From NCBI GenBank assembly GCA_013822245.1, contig PNKE01000073.1:1-36660 (forward strand): a stretch of 36,660 bases of DNA, in the 5' to 3' direction. The notes under the pieces were generated by a model that saw only the letters and a list, made by a program, of their open reading frames with translations, did not search any database and was not told the DNA's origin. Each line of letters begins with the position of its first letter. Positions within the stretch are counted from its first letter, which is position 1. This DNA comes from Candidatus Solibacter sp. Lineage in GTDB: Bacteria > Acidobacteriota > Terriglobia > Bryobacterales > Bryobacteraceae. The translations under genes and the position numbers were made by a program. Shown piece after piece: positions 25,302 through 34,105 of this stretch.

Positions 25302-26513
25302 ATGGCGTCAAACGGGAAGAACGGAAAGAAATCGCGAAAGTGGCTCTGGATGGCGGTTGTGGTGCTGGCGCTCGCCGGGGCGGCAGTGGGCGTGAGGGCG
25401 GCGCTGAAGCCGTCGAAGGAGATCGACCCGTCGAAACTGGCATCGATTGAGAAGGGCAGCATCGCGAAGTCGGTGGTGGCGACGGGCAAGATCGAGCCGC
25501 GGTCGACGGTTGAAGTGAAGTCGAAAGCGTCTGGAATCGTCAAGAAGCTGTATGTCGACTATGGGGATTTCGTGAAGCAGGGCCAGGTGCTGGCGGAGTT
25601 GGACAAGGAAGAGTTGCAGGCGCGGTTGCGGGAGTCGAAGGCCAACGTGCAGGCGGCTGAAGCGGCCGAGGAGGCGGCGACGGCGTCGCTGGAGCGGAAC
25701 AAGGTGGAGGCGGAGGGACCGGATCTGCCGTTTCTGAAGTCGGGGCTGGACCGGGCGCGAAAGTTGCACAAGGAAGGGCTGATCGCGCTGAACCTGGTGG
25801 AGGATGCCGAGAAGCTGTACCAGATGGCGCTGAACAAGCAGTCCGGCGCGGTGCGGGCGCTGGCGGTGTCGCGGGCCGACATCACCCGAGCCAAGGCACA
25901 GGTGGCGCAGGCGCGGGCGATGCTTGAGCGGGCGGACGAGGATCTGAGGAACTCGACGATCGTTTCGCCGATTGACGGGCTGGTGTTGTCGCGCGACGTG
26001 GAGATCGGCAATGCGGTGAGTTCGATTCTGGTGTTGGGGTCGAATGCGACGCTGCTGTTCAAGCTGGGCGATGTGAGCGATGTCTTCGTGCGCGGCAAGG
26101 TGGATCAGGCCGACATCGGGAAGGTTTACGACGGGCAGACGGCGAGGATCGTTGTCGAGAGTTTCCGCGACAGGAAGTTCGAGGGCAAGGTGTATAAGAT
26201 CTCGCCGCTGGGGGTGGAGAAGGACAACGTGACGACGTTCGAGGTGCAGGTGTCGATCCACAACCCGGGCAACGAGTTGAAGGCGAACATGAGCGCCAAC
26301 GCCGAGATCATCATGGAAGAGAAGCACGGCGTGCTGCTGGTGCCCGAGGCGGCGGTGGTGTACGACAAGCAGCGCAAGGCGTCGGTGGAGGTGCCCGATC
26401 GGGCGGCGGAAAAGGGCCGGAGGAAGGTGGAAGTGAAGCTGGGCATTTCGAACGGCGTGAAGACGGAGTTGGTGGCCGGGCTGAAACAGGATCAGAAGGT
26501 GATCCTGCAGTAG
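25302..26513 (+). CDS. MacA/HlyD-family periplasmic adaptor protein
   Basis: This 403-residue adaptor of a tripartite efflux or export system has a basic N-terminus (GKNGKKSRK) and one membrane anchor (about residues 13-35). A lipoyl/barrel-sandwich half follows (VEVKSKASGIVKKLYVDYGDFVKQGQVLAELD), then a long alpha-hairpin coiled coil (about residues 100-215), the second lipoyl half (STIVSPIDGLVLSRDVEIGNAV), and beta-barrel and membrane-proximal domains. It should bridge the inner-membrane permeases and an outer-membrane channel. Its stop is followed after 7 bases by the first permease. AGGAAATC provides a plausible Shine-Dalgarno. The cargo is unknown; MacA homologues work with macrolides, peptides or toxins. 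Confidence 0.9.
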   Translation: MASNGKNGKKSRKWLWMAVVVLALAGAAVGVRAALKPSKEIDPSKLASIEKGSIAKSVVATGKIEPRSTVEVKSKASGIVKKLYVDYGDFVKQGQVLAELDKEELQARLRESKANVQAAEAAEEAATASLERNKVEAEGPDLPFLKSGLDRARKLHKEGLIALNLVEDAEKLYQMALNKQSGAVRALAVSRADITRAKAQVAQARAMLERADEDLRNSTIVSPIDGLVLSRDVEIGNAVSSILVLGSNATLLFKLGDVSDVFVRGKVDQADIGKVYDGQTARIVVESFRDRKFEGKVYKISPLGVEKDNVTTFEVQVSIHNPGNELKANMSANAEIIMEEKHGVLLVPEAAVVYDKQRKASVEVPDRAAEKGRRKVEVKLGISNGVKTELVAGLKQDQKVILQ

Positions 26514-26520
26514 CGGCGAG

Positions 26521-27780
26521 ATGACGTTCCGGGACTTACTGGCCGACACTTTCAGGACGCTGGCGGCCCACAAGCTGAGAACTGGGCTGACGATGTTCGG
26601 CCTGATGTGGGGGGTGGTGTCGATCACGCTGATGGCGGCGGCGGGCGACGGATTGCGCGAGGGTCAGCGGCAGGTGGCGGCGGAATTCGGCGAGAACATC
26701 TTCATCGTCTTTCGCGGCAGGACAGGCAAACAGGCCGGCGGCCAGCGGGCCGGGCGAATGATTTTCTGGGGGACGAAGGACCATGAGAAGCTTGCGCCGT
26801 ATGTGCCGTCGTGCGAGTTTGTCATCCCGGAACTGACGCGCGGCAACGTGGCGGTGCGGAGTCCGTTCAATTCGGCGTTGCTGTTGATATCGGGGTCGCA
26901 GCCGCCGTATCAGAAGCTCCGGCATCTGCCGGCGGCCGAGGGGCGGTTCTTTTCGTGGGAAGACGACAGGCAGGGCCGGCGGGTGGCGTTCATCGGCTCG
27001 GAGGCGCGCAGACAGTTGTTCGCCGGGCGCGAGGCGGTGGGGCAGGAGATATCGATCAATGGGGTCCCCTACCAGGTGATCGGGGTGATGCGGAGCAAGG
27101 ACCAGGACTCGTCCTATGACGGCCAGGACGTGAAGAAAGTCTTTGTGCCGTTCGGGGCGATCATCCGCGACCTGCCGCAACCGGCGCCGTATCCGCCGAA
27201 CACGATCGACCAGATGATCGGCAAGGCGAAGACGATCGATCATCACGATGCGTGCATGAAAGAAGTACGGCGCGGCCTGGCGCGGATCCATGGGTTTGAT
27301 CCGGAAGATGACGATGCCGCCGACATCTGGGACACGGTGAGGGAAGCGCGGGCGTTCGCGGCGATGGCCGACGGGATGAAGTACTTCCTGGGCGCGATGG
27401 GCGTGGTGACGCTGCTGCTGGGCGGCATTGGCGTGATGAACGTGATGCTGGTGGCGGTGCGGGAGAGGACGCGGGAGATCGGAATCAGGAAGGCCGTTGG
27501 GGCGACGCGGAGGGCGATCCTGACGATGTTCTTCCTCGAGACGCTGATCATCGTTTCCATTTCGGGCGGGCTGGGGTTTGCTTTGGCCCACGCGGTTTGC
27601 GCGGCGGTGAACACACTGCCGATGCCGCAGTACTTCGCCGGGCTGTACGCGACGTGGCAGGTGGGGCTGACCTGTGGAGGGCTGCTGGGTCTGATCTCTT
27701 TCTTCGCCGCGCTCTATCCGGCGTCGAAGGCGGCGTCGGTGGATCCGATTGAAGCGTTGCGGTTCGAGGCGGGCGGCTGA
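26521..27780 (+). CDS. ABC transporter permease (MacB_PCD/FtsX type), first of a pair
   Basis: This 419-residue inner-membrane protein has one N-terminal membrane segment, a large periplasmic MacB core domain (about residues 45-265) and a C-terminal FtsX domain with three membrane segments. RERTREIGIRKAVGATRRAIL is the hallmark motif of MacB-type permeases at the coupling site. There is no Walker A or ABC signature, so no ATPase is fused, unlike E. coli MacB. It begins 7 bases after the adaptor stop and is followed by a second permease with 1-base spacing, so the two probably form a heterodimer driven by a separate ATPase encoded elsewhere. Confidence 0.9.
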   Translation: MTFRDLLADTFRTLAAHKLRTGLTMFGLMWGVVSITLMAAAGDGLREGQRQVAAEFGENIFIVFRGRTGKQAGGQRAGRMIFWGTKDHEKLAPYVPSCEFVIPELTRGNVAVRSPFNSALLLISGSQPPYQKLRHLPAAEGRFFSWEDDRQGRRVAFIGSEARRQLFAGREAVGQEISINGVPYQVIGVMRSKDQDSSYDGQDVKKVFVPFGAIIRDLPQPAPYPPNTIDQMIGKAKTIDHHDACMKEVRRGLARIHGFDPEDDDAADIWDTVREARAFAAMADGMKYFLGAMGVVTLLLGGIGVMNVMLVAVRERTREIGIRKAVGATRRAILTMFFLETLIIVSISGGLGFALAHAVCAAVNTLPMPQYFAGLYATWQVGLTCGGLLGLISFFAALYPASKAASVDPIEALRFEAGG

Positions 27781-27781
27781 G

Positions 27782-29035
27782 ATGTGGAGGGAGATCTTGA
27801 TGCAGGCCTGGGACTCGCTGCGGAGGAATCCGACGCGCAGCCTGCTGACGATGCTGGGCATCGTGTGGGGCATCGCGGCGGTGACGCTGCTGATGTCGTA
27901 CGGCGATGGATTCCGTTCGCTGATGATCAACACGCTTCAGAACTTCTCCAAGTCGGCGATCGTCGTCTTCCCCGGGCAGACTTCGGAGCAGGCGGGCGGC
28001 GAGCGGGCCGGGCGGAGGATCAGGATCGAGGTTGCCGACGTAGAGGCGGCGCAGATGGAATCGCCGCTGGTGAGGAAGGCCTGCCCTGAGACGATACGGC
28101 GCGTGACGATCAGCCACCAGGACCAGACCATCCAGCAGAACGTGAGGGGGGTTTGCCCCGAGTATGGCGAGATCCGGACGCAAGTGGCGATGGAAGGGCG
28201 GTGGCTGTCGCCGGAGGACCAATCGGAACGCCGGCGGGTAGTGTTTCTCGGCGACTGGCTGAAGAAGAAGCTGTTTTCGGGAAGGCAGGCGGTGGGGGAG
28301 ACGGTCACCATCCAGGGGGTGAGGTACCTGGTGGTCGGAATCATGGACAAGAAGATCAGTTTTGGCAACTATATGGGTCCAGACGACCGCTCCGCGTTCA
28401 TCCCGTATTCAACGGCGGGCGAACTGTGGAACACGCGCTGGGTTTCAACAGTCGTCGTGCAGCCGATCCACCCCCAATTCGAAACCAAGGCCGAAGAGCA
28501 GTACCGGGCGGCGCTGGCCCGGCGGCTCAGCTTTTCCCCCACCGACAGGAGGGCGCTGGAGTCGTTCGGCACGAACGAGATCCGGCCGATCATTGACGGG
28601 TTGACGATCGGGTTGCAGGTGCTTCTGCTGTTCATCGGCTCGCTGACGCTGGCCATTGGCGGCATCGGCCTGATGAACATTTTGCTGGTGTCGGTGAACG
28701 AGCGGACGCGGGAGATCGGGTTGCGGAGGGCGCTGGGGGCCAGACGGAGCCACATTGCCTGGCAGTTCCTGGCCGAGGCGCTGGCGATCACGCTGGCGGG
28801 GGGCGTGCTGGGGGTGGGATTGTCGTATCTGATCGTGTGGATCGTGCCGCCGTTGCCGATGTTGGGGGCGATGTTCAACGACGACTCGGGCAAAGGCGAT
28901 CTGGTGCTGGGCATCCAGCCGGTGACGGTGGCGATCTCGGCGGTGGTGCTGATGCTGGTGGGGGTGTGTTCGGGGTTGGCTCCGGCTGTTCGGGCGGCGC
29001 GGCTGGATCCCACGGAGGCGCTCAGGACGGAGTGA
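27782..29035 (+). CDS. ABC transporter permease (MacB_PCD/FtsX type), second of a pair
   Basis: This 417-residue permease has the same build as its upstream neighbour: RSLLTMLGIVWGIAAVTLL forms the first membrane segment, a periplasmic core follows, then three C-terminal membrane segments with NERTREIGLRRALGARRSHI. The ORF can start at 27749 inside the previous gene. ATG 27782 is preferred, 1 base after the previous stop, giving MWREILMQAWDSLRRN. No ATP-binding motifs occur. It is a paralogue of the first permease and the likely second half of the membrane core. Its last 14 bases overlap the convergent sensor kinase gene. Confidence 0.9.
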   Translation: MWREILMQAWDSLRRNPTRSLLTMLGIVWGIAAVTLLMSYGDGFRSLMINTLQNFSKSAIVVFPGQTSEQAGGERAGRRIRIEVADVEAAQMESPLVRKACPETIRRVTISHQDQTIQQNVRGVCPEYGEIRTQVAMEGRWLSPEDQSERRRVVFLGDWLKKKLFSGRQAVGETVTIQGVRYLVVGIMDKKISFGNYMGPDDRSAFIPYSTAGELWNTRWVSTVVVQPIHPQFETKAEEQYRAALARRLSFSPTDRRALESFGTNEIRPIIDGLTIGLQVLLLFIGSLTLAIGGIGLMNILLVSVNERTREIGLRRALGARRSHIAWQFLAEALAITLAGGVLGVGLSYLIVWIVPPLPMLGAMFNDDSGKGDLVLGIQPVTVAISAVVLMLVGVCSGLAPAVRAARLDPTEALRTE

Positions 29036-31733
29036 CCGCCCTGGAGACGGCTTCGGCGAGTTGGGCGGGGGTGAATGGTTTGGGCAGAAACGGGCTGCCG
29101 GCGGGCACCTGCGTTTCCGGGCCGGTGTAGCCGGAGATGAACAGAACGGGCAGTTGAGGGAAACGCTCCAGGGCCAGCCGGGCGAGTTCAGGTCCGGCGA
29201 TGCCGGGCATGACCACGTCAGTGATGAGAAGCGATGGCGGCTCTTCCATGGCCTGGAGCGCCGGGTGGGCTCCATCGAAGGCCAGCACGCTGTAGCCGAG
29301 TTGCCTGAGAACTTCAGCGGTGTAGGACCGCACCTCCTCCTGGTCGTCAACGAGGTAGATGGTCTCGGATCCGCCCATTGGCGAGACATGGCTCTCCATC
29401 CTGGCCGGCGCTCCGGTCGGCGGGCGGACCAGGGGCAACCGGACGGTGACGGTGGTTCCGCGACCCGGGGCGGATGCGATCTCGATACGGCCGCCCGCCC
29501 GGCGCACGATGCCGTAAACAGTGGAAAGGCCCAGACCCGTGCCGCGGCCGGGATCCTTGGTGGTGAAGAACGGGTCGAAGACACGGGCGCGGGTGGCGTC
29601 GTCCATTCCGATGCCGGCATCGGTGACGGTGAGTTCCACCAGCGCGTCATGAATAGTGGTACCGATATCGAGGCGGCCGCCGCCGGGCATGGCATCGCGG
29701 GCGTTCAGGGTGAGGTTGAGCAGGATCTGCTGGATCTCGACGGGGTCGCACTGAACCGGCGCGGGACCGGGTGCGGCGCCGATACAGACCTCGACGGGCG
29801 GCGGCGCAAGGTAGCGCAACATCCCGGAGCATTCGGCGAGGGTGCGGTGAAGATCGCCGGAGACGTGGGGGGCGGCCTGGGCGCGGCCGAAGGCGAGCAG
29901 TTTGCGGGTGAGTTCGGTGGCGCGTTCGCCCGCGCGGCGGATCTCCTCGACCTTGGCGCGGGCGGGATCGGCGGGGGGCATGGTCATCAGCAGCAGGTCG
30001 GAGTAGCCGCTGACGACGGTGAGGATGTTGTTGAAGTCGTGGGCGACGCCGCCGGAGAGCCGGCCGAGCGCGTCCATCTGGCGGGCCTGGCGCAGTTCCT
30101 CCTCGAGGGACTTGCGGCTGGTGATGTCGCGGGCGATGCCTTCCACTCCGGCGGGGAATCCGTGAGACCAGATGAGGCGCGAGCTGACCTCGATCCAGGC
30201 CCGGCGGCCGGATCTGGTGACGGTGGTCAGTTCGTAGTGGGGCGTGGAGGCGCCGGCGAGTTTGCGGGCGGTCATCTCTTGGGCGAGTTCGAGGGATTCG
30301 GGGGTGAGGACCTTGTCGATGGGGTATCCGATCATCTCCTCCCGGCTGTAGCCCAGCAATTCGCACATCGTGCGGTTGACCTCGGTGAAGCGGCCGCTCA
30401 GGTCGTGGCTGTAGATGCTGTCGAGCGCGTTTTCTACCATGTCGCGGTAGCGCCGTTCGCTCTCCCTAAGGGCTTTTTCCGCGCTCTCGCGGGCGGCGTA
30501 TTCGCTCAGTATGGAGCGGTTGAGACTGTCGAGCGAAAGGTTGCGATCCTCCAGCACCTTGGCCTGGATGTCTCTCTGCTCGACGGCCTTGCGGCGGGCG
30601 ATGATGTTGATGACGAGCAGAATGATGGTGACCGTTTGGGCCAAGAGAAAGATGCCGAGGCCCGTGAGCCAGCCGCGGTATGGAGCCAGCGGGTTGGCCG
30701 GGCGGTTGACCACCTCGACGACGGCGGGCAGGTTGGATGCGTCGATGCCGAATCTTCTCATCGCGGCGAAATCGACGATGGGGCCGAATGTGCCGTCCGT
30801 CGCGACGGGAAGATCCGCCGGCGCGGCGCCGCGCAGCACGCTGGCCGCAAGGCCCGAAACCCGTTCGGCATGTTGCCTGGCGCCGTTGGCATTGCCGCAG
30901 AGGATGCCTTGCCCGAGTTCGCTGACATTCGGGCTGACGACCGGGAACCGGCTGGCCTGGGCGATTCGCGCCATGCTCTCCCGCGGTTCGAGGTGTGCTC
31001 CATCGCGGTCGATGACGTAGGCCATGGAGATGACGGCGGAGTCCGGGGGAAGCTGGGCGAGCCGTTCCAGCACGCCTTCAAGGCCGATCCTGCCACCCTC
31101 GACCATTTCCGCCTCAACTGAAGGGATTGCGCCGATGGCCCGGGCGAAGCCAACCCGAAAGGAACCGGCATTCTCGGAGTTGTCCAACACTACGGCGATT
31201 CGTCTGGTCTCCGGCCGCATCGTGAGAAGCAGTGAAACCAGGGAAGAGTAGTGGAACTTCTCCCTGACTCCGGTAAAACGTCCGCGGCCGGCGGACAGGA
31301 TGAGCGCCTCGCTGCTGACGCCTCCAAAGACCACTGGCGGCCCTCCGAGAAACGAGGACCCCTGATCGGCGAGGAACGAAAGCGCCGCGTCGTCGGTGGT
31401 GATGATGGCGTCGAGCCGGGTTGTTCCGTATTTGCCCTCAAGATGCTGGCGCAAGCGCTGAAAGTGTCCAGAACCGGAAAAACGCCGCGAGTCCATATAC
31501 TCGCTGTAGATTTCAAGGCCGGGGAACTCCCTGGATAGGGTTTCCGCCAGCGAATGCACCAGGCCGTGCGTCCAGGCGTAGTTGTCGTGATAGGAGTTCA
31601 GGATCAGGACGTTGCGGCGGGGTTCCCGTGGCTTCTCCTGGCCGTGCGCGCAAAGGGTGAACACCGCGATGGCGACGATTTGGAACGCAGCCGTCACAGT
31701 CCGCAGTGCAGCACGGCCTTGGCGGTGTGACAT
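29022..31733 (-). CDS. Hybrid sensor histidine kinase with ABC-substrate-binding-like sensor
   Basis: This 903-residue membrane kinase has an N-terminal signal/anchor (about 12-30). A periplasmic region (about 40-345) is of the ABC_sub_bind type ([32 protein letters not shown]). One membrane segment (354-378) precedes a short coiled coil, a PAS domain (about 428-540), a HisKA domain with His565 in [11 protein letters not shown], an HATPase domain (N673, DAGIGMD at 705, GRGTGLGLS) and a C-terminal receiver with Asp839 ([10 protein letters not shown]) and Lys885. It should sense a periplasmic ligand, autophosphorylate and relay to its own receiver. No response regulator is adjacent, so the output partner is elsewhere. 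The start is supported by a TATAAT 12 nt upstream. Confidence 0.93.
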   Translation of the reverse strand: MSHRQGRAALRTVTAAFQIVAIAVFTLCAHGQEKPREPRRNVLILNSYHDNYAWTHGLVHSLAETLSREFPGLEIYSEYMDSRRFSGSGHFQRLRQHLEGKYGTTRLDAIITTDDAALSFLADQGSSFLGGPPVVFGGVSSEALILSAGRGRFTGVREKFHYSSLVSLLLTMRPETRRIAVVLDNSENAGSFRVGFARAIGAIPSVEAEMVEGGRIGLEGVLERLAQLPPDSAVISMAYVIDRDGAHLEPRESMARIAQASRFPVVSPNVSELGQGILCGNANGARQHAERVSGLAASVLRGAAPADLPVATDGTFGPIVDFAAMRRFGIDASNLPAVVEVVNRPANPLAPYRGWLTGLGIFLLAQTVTIILLVINIIARRKAVEQRDIQAKVLEDRNLSLDSLNRSILSEYAARESAEKALRESERRYRDMVENALDSIYSHDLSGRFTEVNRTMCELLGYSREEMIGYPIDKVLTPESLELAQEMTARKLAGASTPHYELTTVTRSGRRAWIEVSSRLIWSHGFPAGVEGIARDITSRKSLEEELRQARQMDALGRLSGGVAHDFNNILTVVSGYSDLLLMTMPPADPARAKVEEIRRAGERATELTRKLLAFGRAQAAPHVSGDLHRTLAECSGMLRYLAPPPVEVCIGAAPGPAPVQCDPVEIQQILLNLTLNARDAMPGGGRLDIGTTIHDALVELTVTDAGIGMDDATRARVFDPFFTTKDPGRGTGLGLSTVYGIVRRAGGRIEIASAPGRGTTVTVRLPLVRPPTGAPARMESHVSPMGGSETIYLVDDQEEVRSYTAEVLRQLGYSVLAFDGAHPALQAMEEPPSLLITDVVMPGIAGPELARLALERFPQLPVLFISGYTGPETQVPAGSPFLPKPFTPAQLAEAVSRAVTPS

Positions 31734-31745
31734 GCCTTTGAGCCG

Positions 31746-31751
31746 ATTATA
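31746..31751 (-). promoter_or_regulatory. Candidate -10 (TATAAT) for the sensor kinase
   Basis: A perfect TATAAT on the minus strand ends 12 nt before the ATG at 31733. Initiation 6-7 nt after the hexamer would leave a 5' UTR of about 5-6 nt. AAAGG lies inside this spacer, too close to the ATG for a normal Shine-Dalgarno. Confidence 0.45.
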
Positions 31752-31806
31752 AGCGGAAACACCGCGAACGCAGGACGGGTTTAGCTATCCGGAAGATGAT
31801 TTTCAG

Positions 31807-33825
31807 TTAATTCAATCCGAGCCGGGCGAGCAGTGCGGAGGGATCCGGGTCCCGGCCCAGAAAGGACCGGAACAGATCCGCGGGCTCCATGCTGTTGCCT
31901 TTTTCGAGGATGGACTCGCGGAAAGCGCGTCCCGTATCGGGATTGAACAGACCATCGAGGCGAAACCGGGTGAAGGCGTCGGCGTCGAGGACTTCGGCCC
32001 ATTTGTAGCTGTAGTAACCGGCGCCGTAGCCGGCCGGATCGGCGAACAGGTGGGAGAACGAGCAGATCATGGCGTAGCCCTCGGGCAGGGGGGAGGGGAC
32101 GAACGGGGCCAGCAGGCGGTTTGCCAGAGCGGCTATCGGCTCGCCGGCGTCGAACTCCCTGTGCAGGACCAGATCCAGGTTGGCGAAACCGAGTTGGCGC
32201 ATCTGGGCGTTGGCTGCGCGGAACGTGCGCGCCTTGGACATCTTGGCGAAAAGCTCCTCGGGGACCGGTGCGCCTGTCTGGTAGTGGCGGGCGAAGAGAT
32301 CCAGCGACTCACGATCCCAGCACCAGTTCTCCATGATCTGGCTTGGCAGTTCGACGAAATCCCAGGCGACATTGGTCCCGGCCAGCGAACGGATCTCGAC
32401 GCGGCTCAGGCAATGGTGCAGCAGGTGGCCGAACTCGTGGAAGATGGTCTCCACCTCGCCGTGGGTGAGCAGGGACGGGCGGTCAGGCAGCGGCGGCGTC
32501 AGGTTGCCGCAGACGAATCCGGCATGGGGGGTGAACCCGGCGGCTGAGGGCCCGCCGGTGATGAATGAGTCCATCCAGGCGCCGCCGCGCTTGGTTTCGC
32601 GCGGGAACCAGTCGGAGTGGAAGTGGGCCAGCGTCTCGCCTCCGGCGTCCTCGATGCGGTAATGGCGGACTGACTCATGCCAGACCGCCGCGCCGTCAGC
32701 GGCGGCGATACGGATGCCGAACAGGCGGGAACAGAGGCTGAAAAGCCCTTCGAGGACGGTGTCCAGAGAGAAGTACGGCCTCAGTTCCTCCTCGTCGAAC
32801 TCATAGAGCGCGGCGCGCATCTTCTCGGCCCAGTAGGCGGCGTCCCATGGCTCAACGCCAGCGGCGGATCCATCCATGGAACGCCGGAATTCGATCAGTG
32901 CGGCGTTTTCCCGGTGGAAGGCCGGTTCGGTCCGCGACCGCAGCCCTTCGACGAAGGCTGCCGCCGAAGCGCCGGTGGCGGCCATGCGGTCGGCGGTGGC
33001 GTAATCGGCGAAATCGGAGTATCCGACAAGTTGCGCCTTGCGGCGGCGCAGGTCGAGGATGCGAGGGATCAGTTCCGCGTTTTCAGCCGCGGCACGGGCG
33101 TTGTAGGCCCGATAGAACAGTTCGCGCACCGGCGCGTCGTCCAGATAAGTCATCACGGCGACGTAGCTGGGCTGCTGGAGCGTGAACCGCCAGCCTGCGA
33201 TGCCCTTCGACGCCGCCGAGTCCCTGGCCGCGGCCCGGGCCGATTCGGGGAGTCCGGAGAGCTGGTTTTCATCCGTAATCACGTAATCCCAGGCCGCCGT
33301 GGCGTCCAGGACATTCTGGGCGAAGTGCGTGGTGACTGTGGCCAGTTCGACATCGATGGCCTCGAACGCCTGTTTGTCCCCGGCCGAAAGGTCGGCGCCG
33401 TGCCGGCGGAAGCTCTCGATGGTCTTGTCCAGGAAGCGCTTGCGGACGCCGGTGAGCGCCGCGGCTTCGGCTGTCGAGGCGTAGTTCTTGATCGCCATCC
33501 ACAACGCTTCGTTCAGCGGAATTGAGGAATAGAACTGGATCACAGCGGGCTGGGCCTGGTTCCAGGCGTCCCGCAGTTCGGGCGTGGTGGCGACGCCTTC
33601 GAGGTGGCGGACGATGGAGACGGCGATGTCGAGATCCTCGGTGGCGGTGTCGAGCGCGGCCATGGTGTTCTCAAAGGTCCGAGGGGCGGCGAGGGCCGCA
33701 GTCCCGTCGAGCCGGGCGCGGGCGGATTCGATCAGTGCGTCCAGTGCCTGGCCAATCTGGCTGGCCTCGACGCGGTCGAAGGGAAGGCTGCGAGGGCAGC
33801 GCAGAAGGGGGTTTTCATGGTCCAC
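31807..33825 (-). CDS. M3-family oligopeptidase (OpdA/PrlC-like)
   Basis: This zinc metallopeptidase of 672 residues from GTG 33825 would degrade short peptides in the cytoplasm. The catalytic HEFGH is encoded at 32425-32439, in a TIFHEFGHLLHH context, and further C-terminal motifs include YYSYKWAEVLDADAF. The size equals E. coli oligopeptidase A. The N-terminus NPLLRCPRSLPFDRV is family-like. The ORF extends to 33918, but those extra residues look random; GTG 33825 is preferred because a TATCCT box sits exactly 6 nt upstream. An out-of-frame ATG at 33818 has a good AAAGG Shine-Dalgarno, so a one-base indel in the following G5 run (33807-33811) is a possible alternative. There is no signal peptide. 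Confidence 0.9.
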   Translation of the reverse strand: MDHENPLLRCPRSLPFDRVEASQIGQALDALIESARARLDGTAALAAPRTFENTMAALDTATEDLDIAVSIVRHLEGVATTPELRDAWNQAQPAVIQFYSSIPLNEALWMAIKNYASTAEAAALTGVRKRFLDKTIESFRRHGADLSAGDKQAFEAIDVELATVTTHFAQNVLDATAAWDYVITDENQLSGLPESARAAARDSAASKGIAGWRFTLQQPSYVAVMTYLDDAPVRELFYRAYNARAAAENAELIPRILDLRRRKAQLVGYSDFADYATADRMAATGASAAAFVEGLRSRTEPAFHRENAALIEFRRSMDGSAAGVEPWDAAYWAEKMRAALYEFDEEELRPYFSLDTVLEGLFSLCSRLFGIRIAAADGAAVWHESVRHYRIEDAGGETLAHFHSDWFPRETKRGGAWMDSFITGGPSAAGFTPHAGFVCGNLTPPLPDRPSLLTHGEVETIFHEFGHLLHHCLSRVEIRSLAGTNVAWDFVELPSQIMENWCWDRESLDLFARHYQTGAPVPEELFAKMSKARTFRAANAQMRQLGFANLDLVLHREFDAGEPIAALANRLLAPFVPSPLPEGYAMICSFSHLFADPAGYGAGYYSYKWAEVLDADAFTRFRLDGLFNPDTGRAFRESILEKGNSMEPADLFRSFLGRDPDPSALLARLGLN

Positions 33826-33831
33826 CTTTAC

Positions 33832-33837
33832 AGGATA
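33832..33837 (-). promoter_or_regulatory. Candidate leaderless -10 (TATCCT) for the M3 peptidase
   Basis: TATCCT on the minus strand is followed by 6 nt (GTAAAG) and the GTG at 33825. No Shine-Dalgarno precedes the GTG. This supports GTG as the true start of the in-frame protein. Confidence 0.45.
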
Positions 33838-34033
33838 GCCATACGCGGAGCAGGGGTTCGCCGATCGTGGCCAGGAGTACCATGGCGTCCGGTTCGGCGC
33901 CCATGTGAAAGAAAACAAGGGACGTATCGATGAGCAGAACGAATTCGAGCGGTTGGTACTAGTGAGGCGGTTCCGGTACAGGAACGGATTCCTTCTTTGA
34001 TATCAACGGCTTAGCATGGAGTTGGATCAATGG

Positions 34034-34054
34034 CCCCTGCTTTGGCCGCAGGGG
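34034..34054 (+). promoter_or_regulatory. Hairpin in the leader of the PEP-CTERM gene
   Basis: CCCCTGC and GCAGGGG form a perfect 7-bp stem around TTTGGCC, 51 bases before the TTG start. No T-run follows. It lies in a 280-base gap between the M3 and PEP-CTERM starts. The gap also contains the palindrome TTGATATCAA at 33997-34006, a possible operator. Its role is unknown. Confidence 0.35.
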
Positions 34055-34105
34055 AGTGCGACCGGCCCGGCAGAGAACGGGCGGTGATCCGGACGAGGCA
34101 AGAAG

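Noticed and set aside
34031-34046. Sigma-54-like site upstream of the PEP-CTERM gene (TGGCCC...TTGG)
   Set aside because: The invariant GC of the -12 element is not at the right position, and the bases are better explained by the 34034-34054 hairpin.
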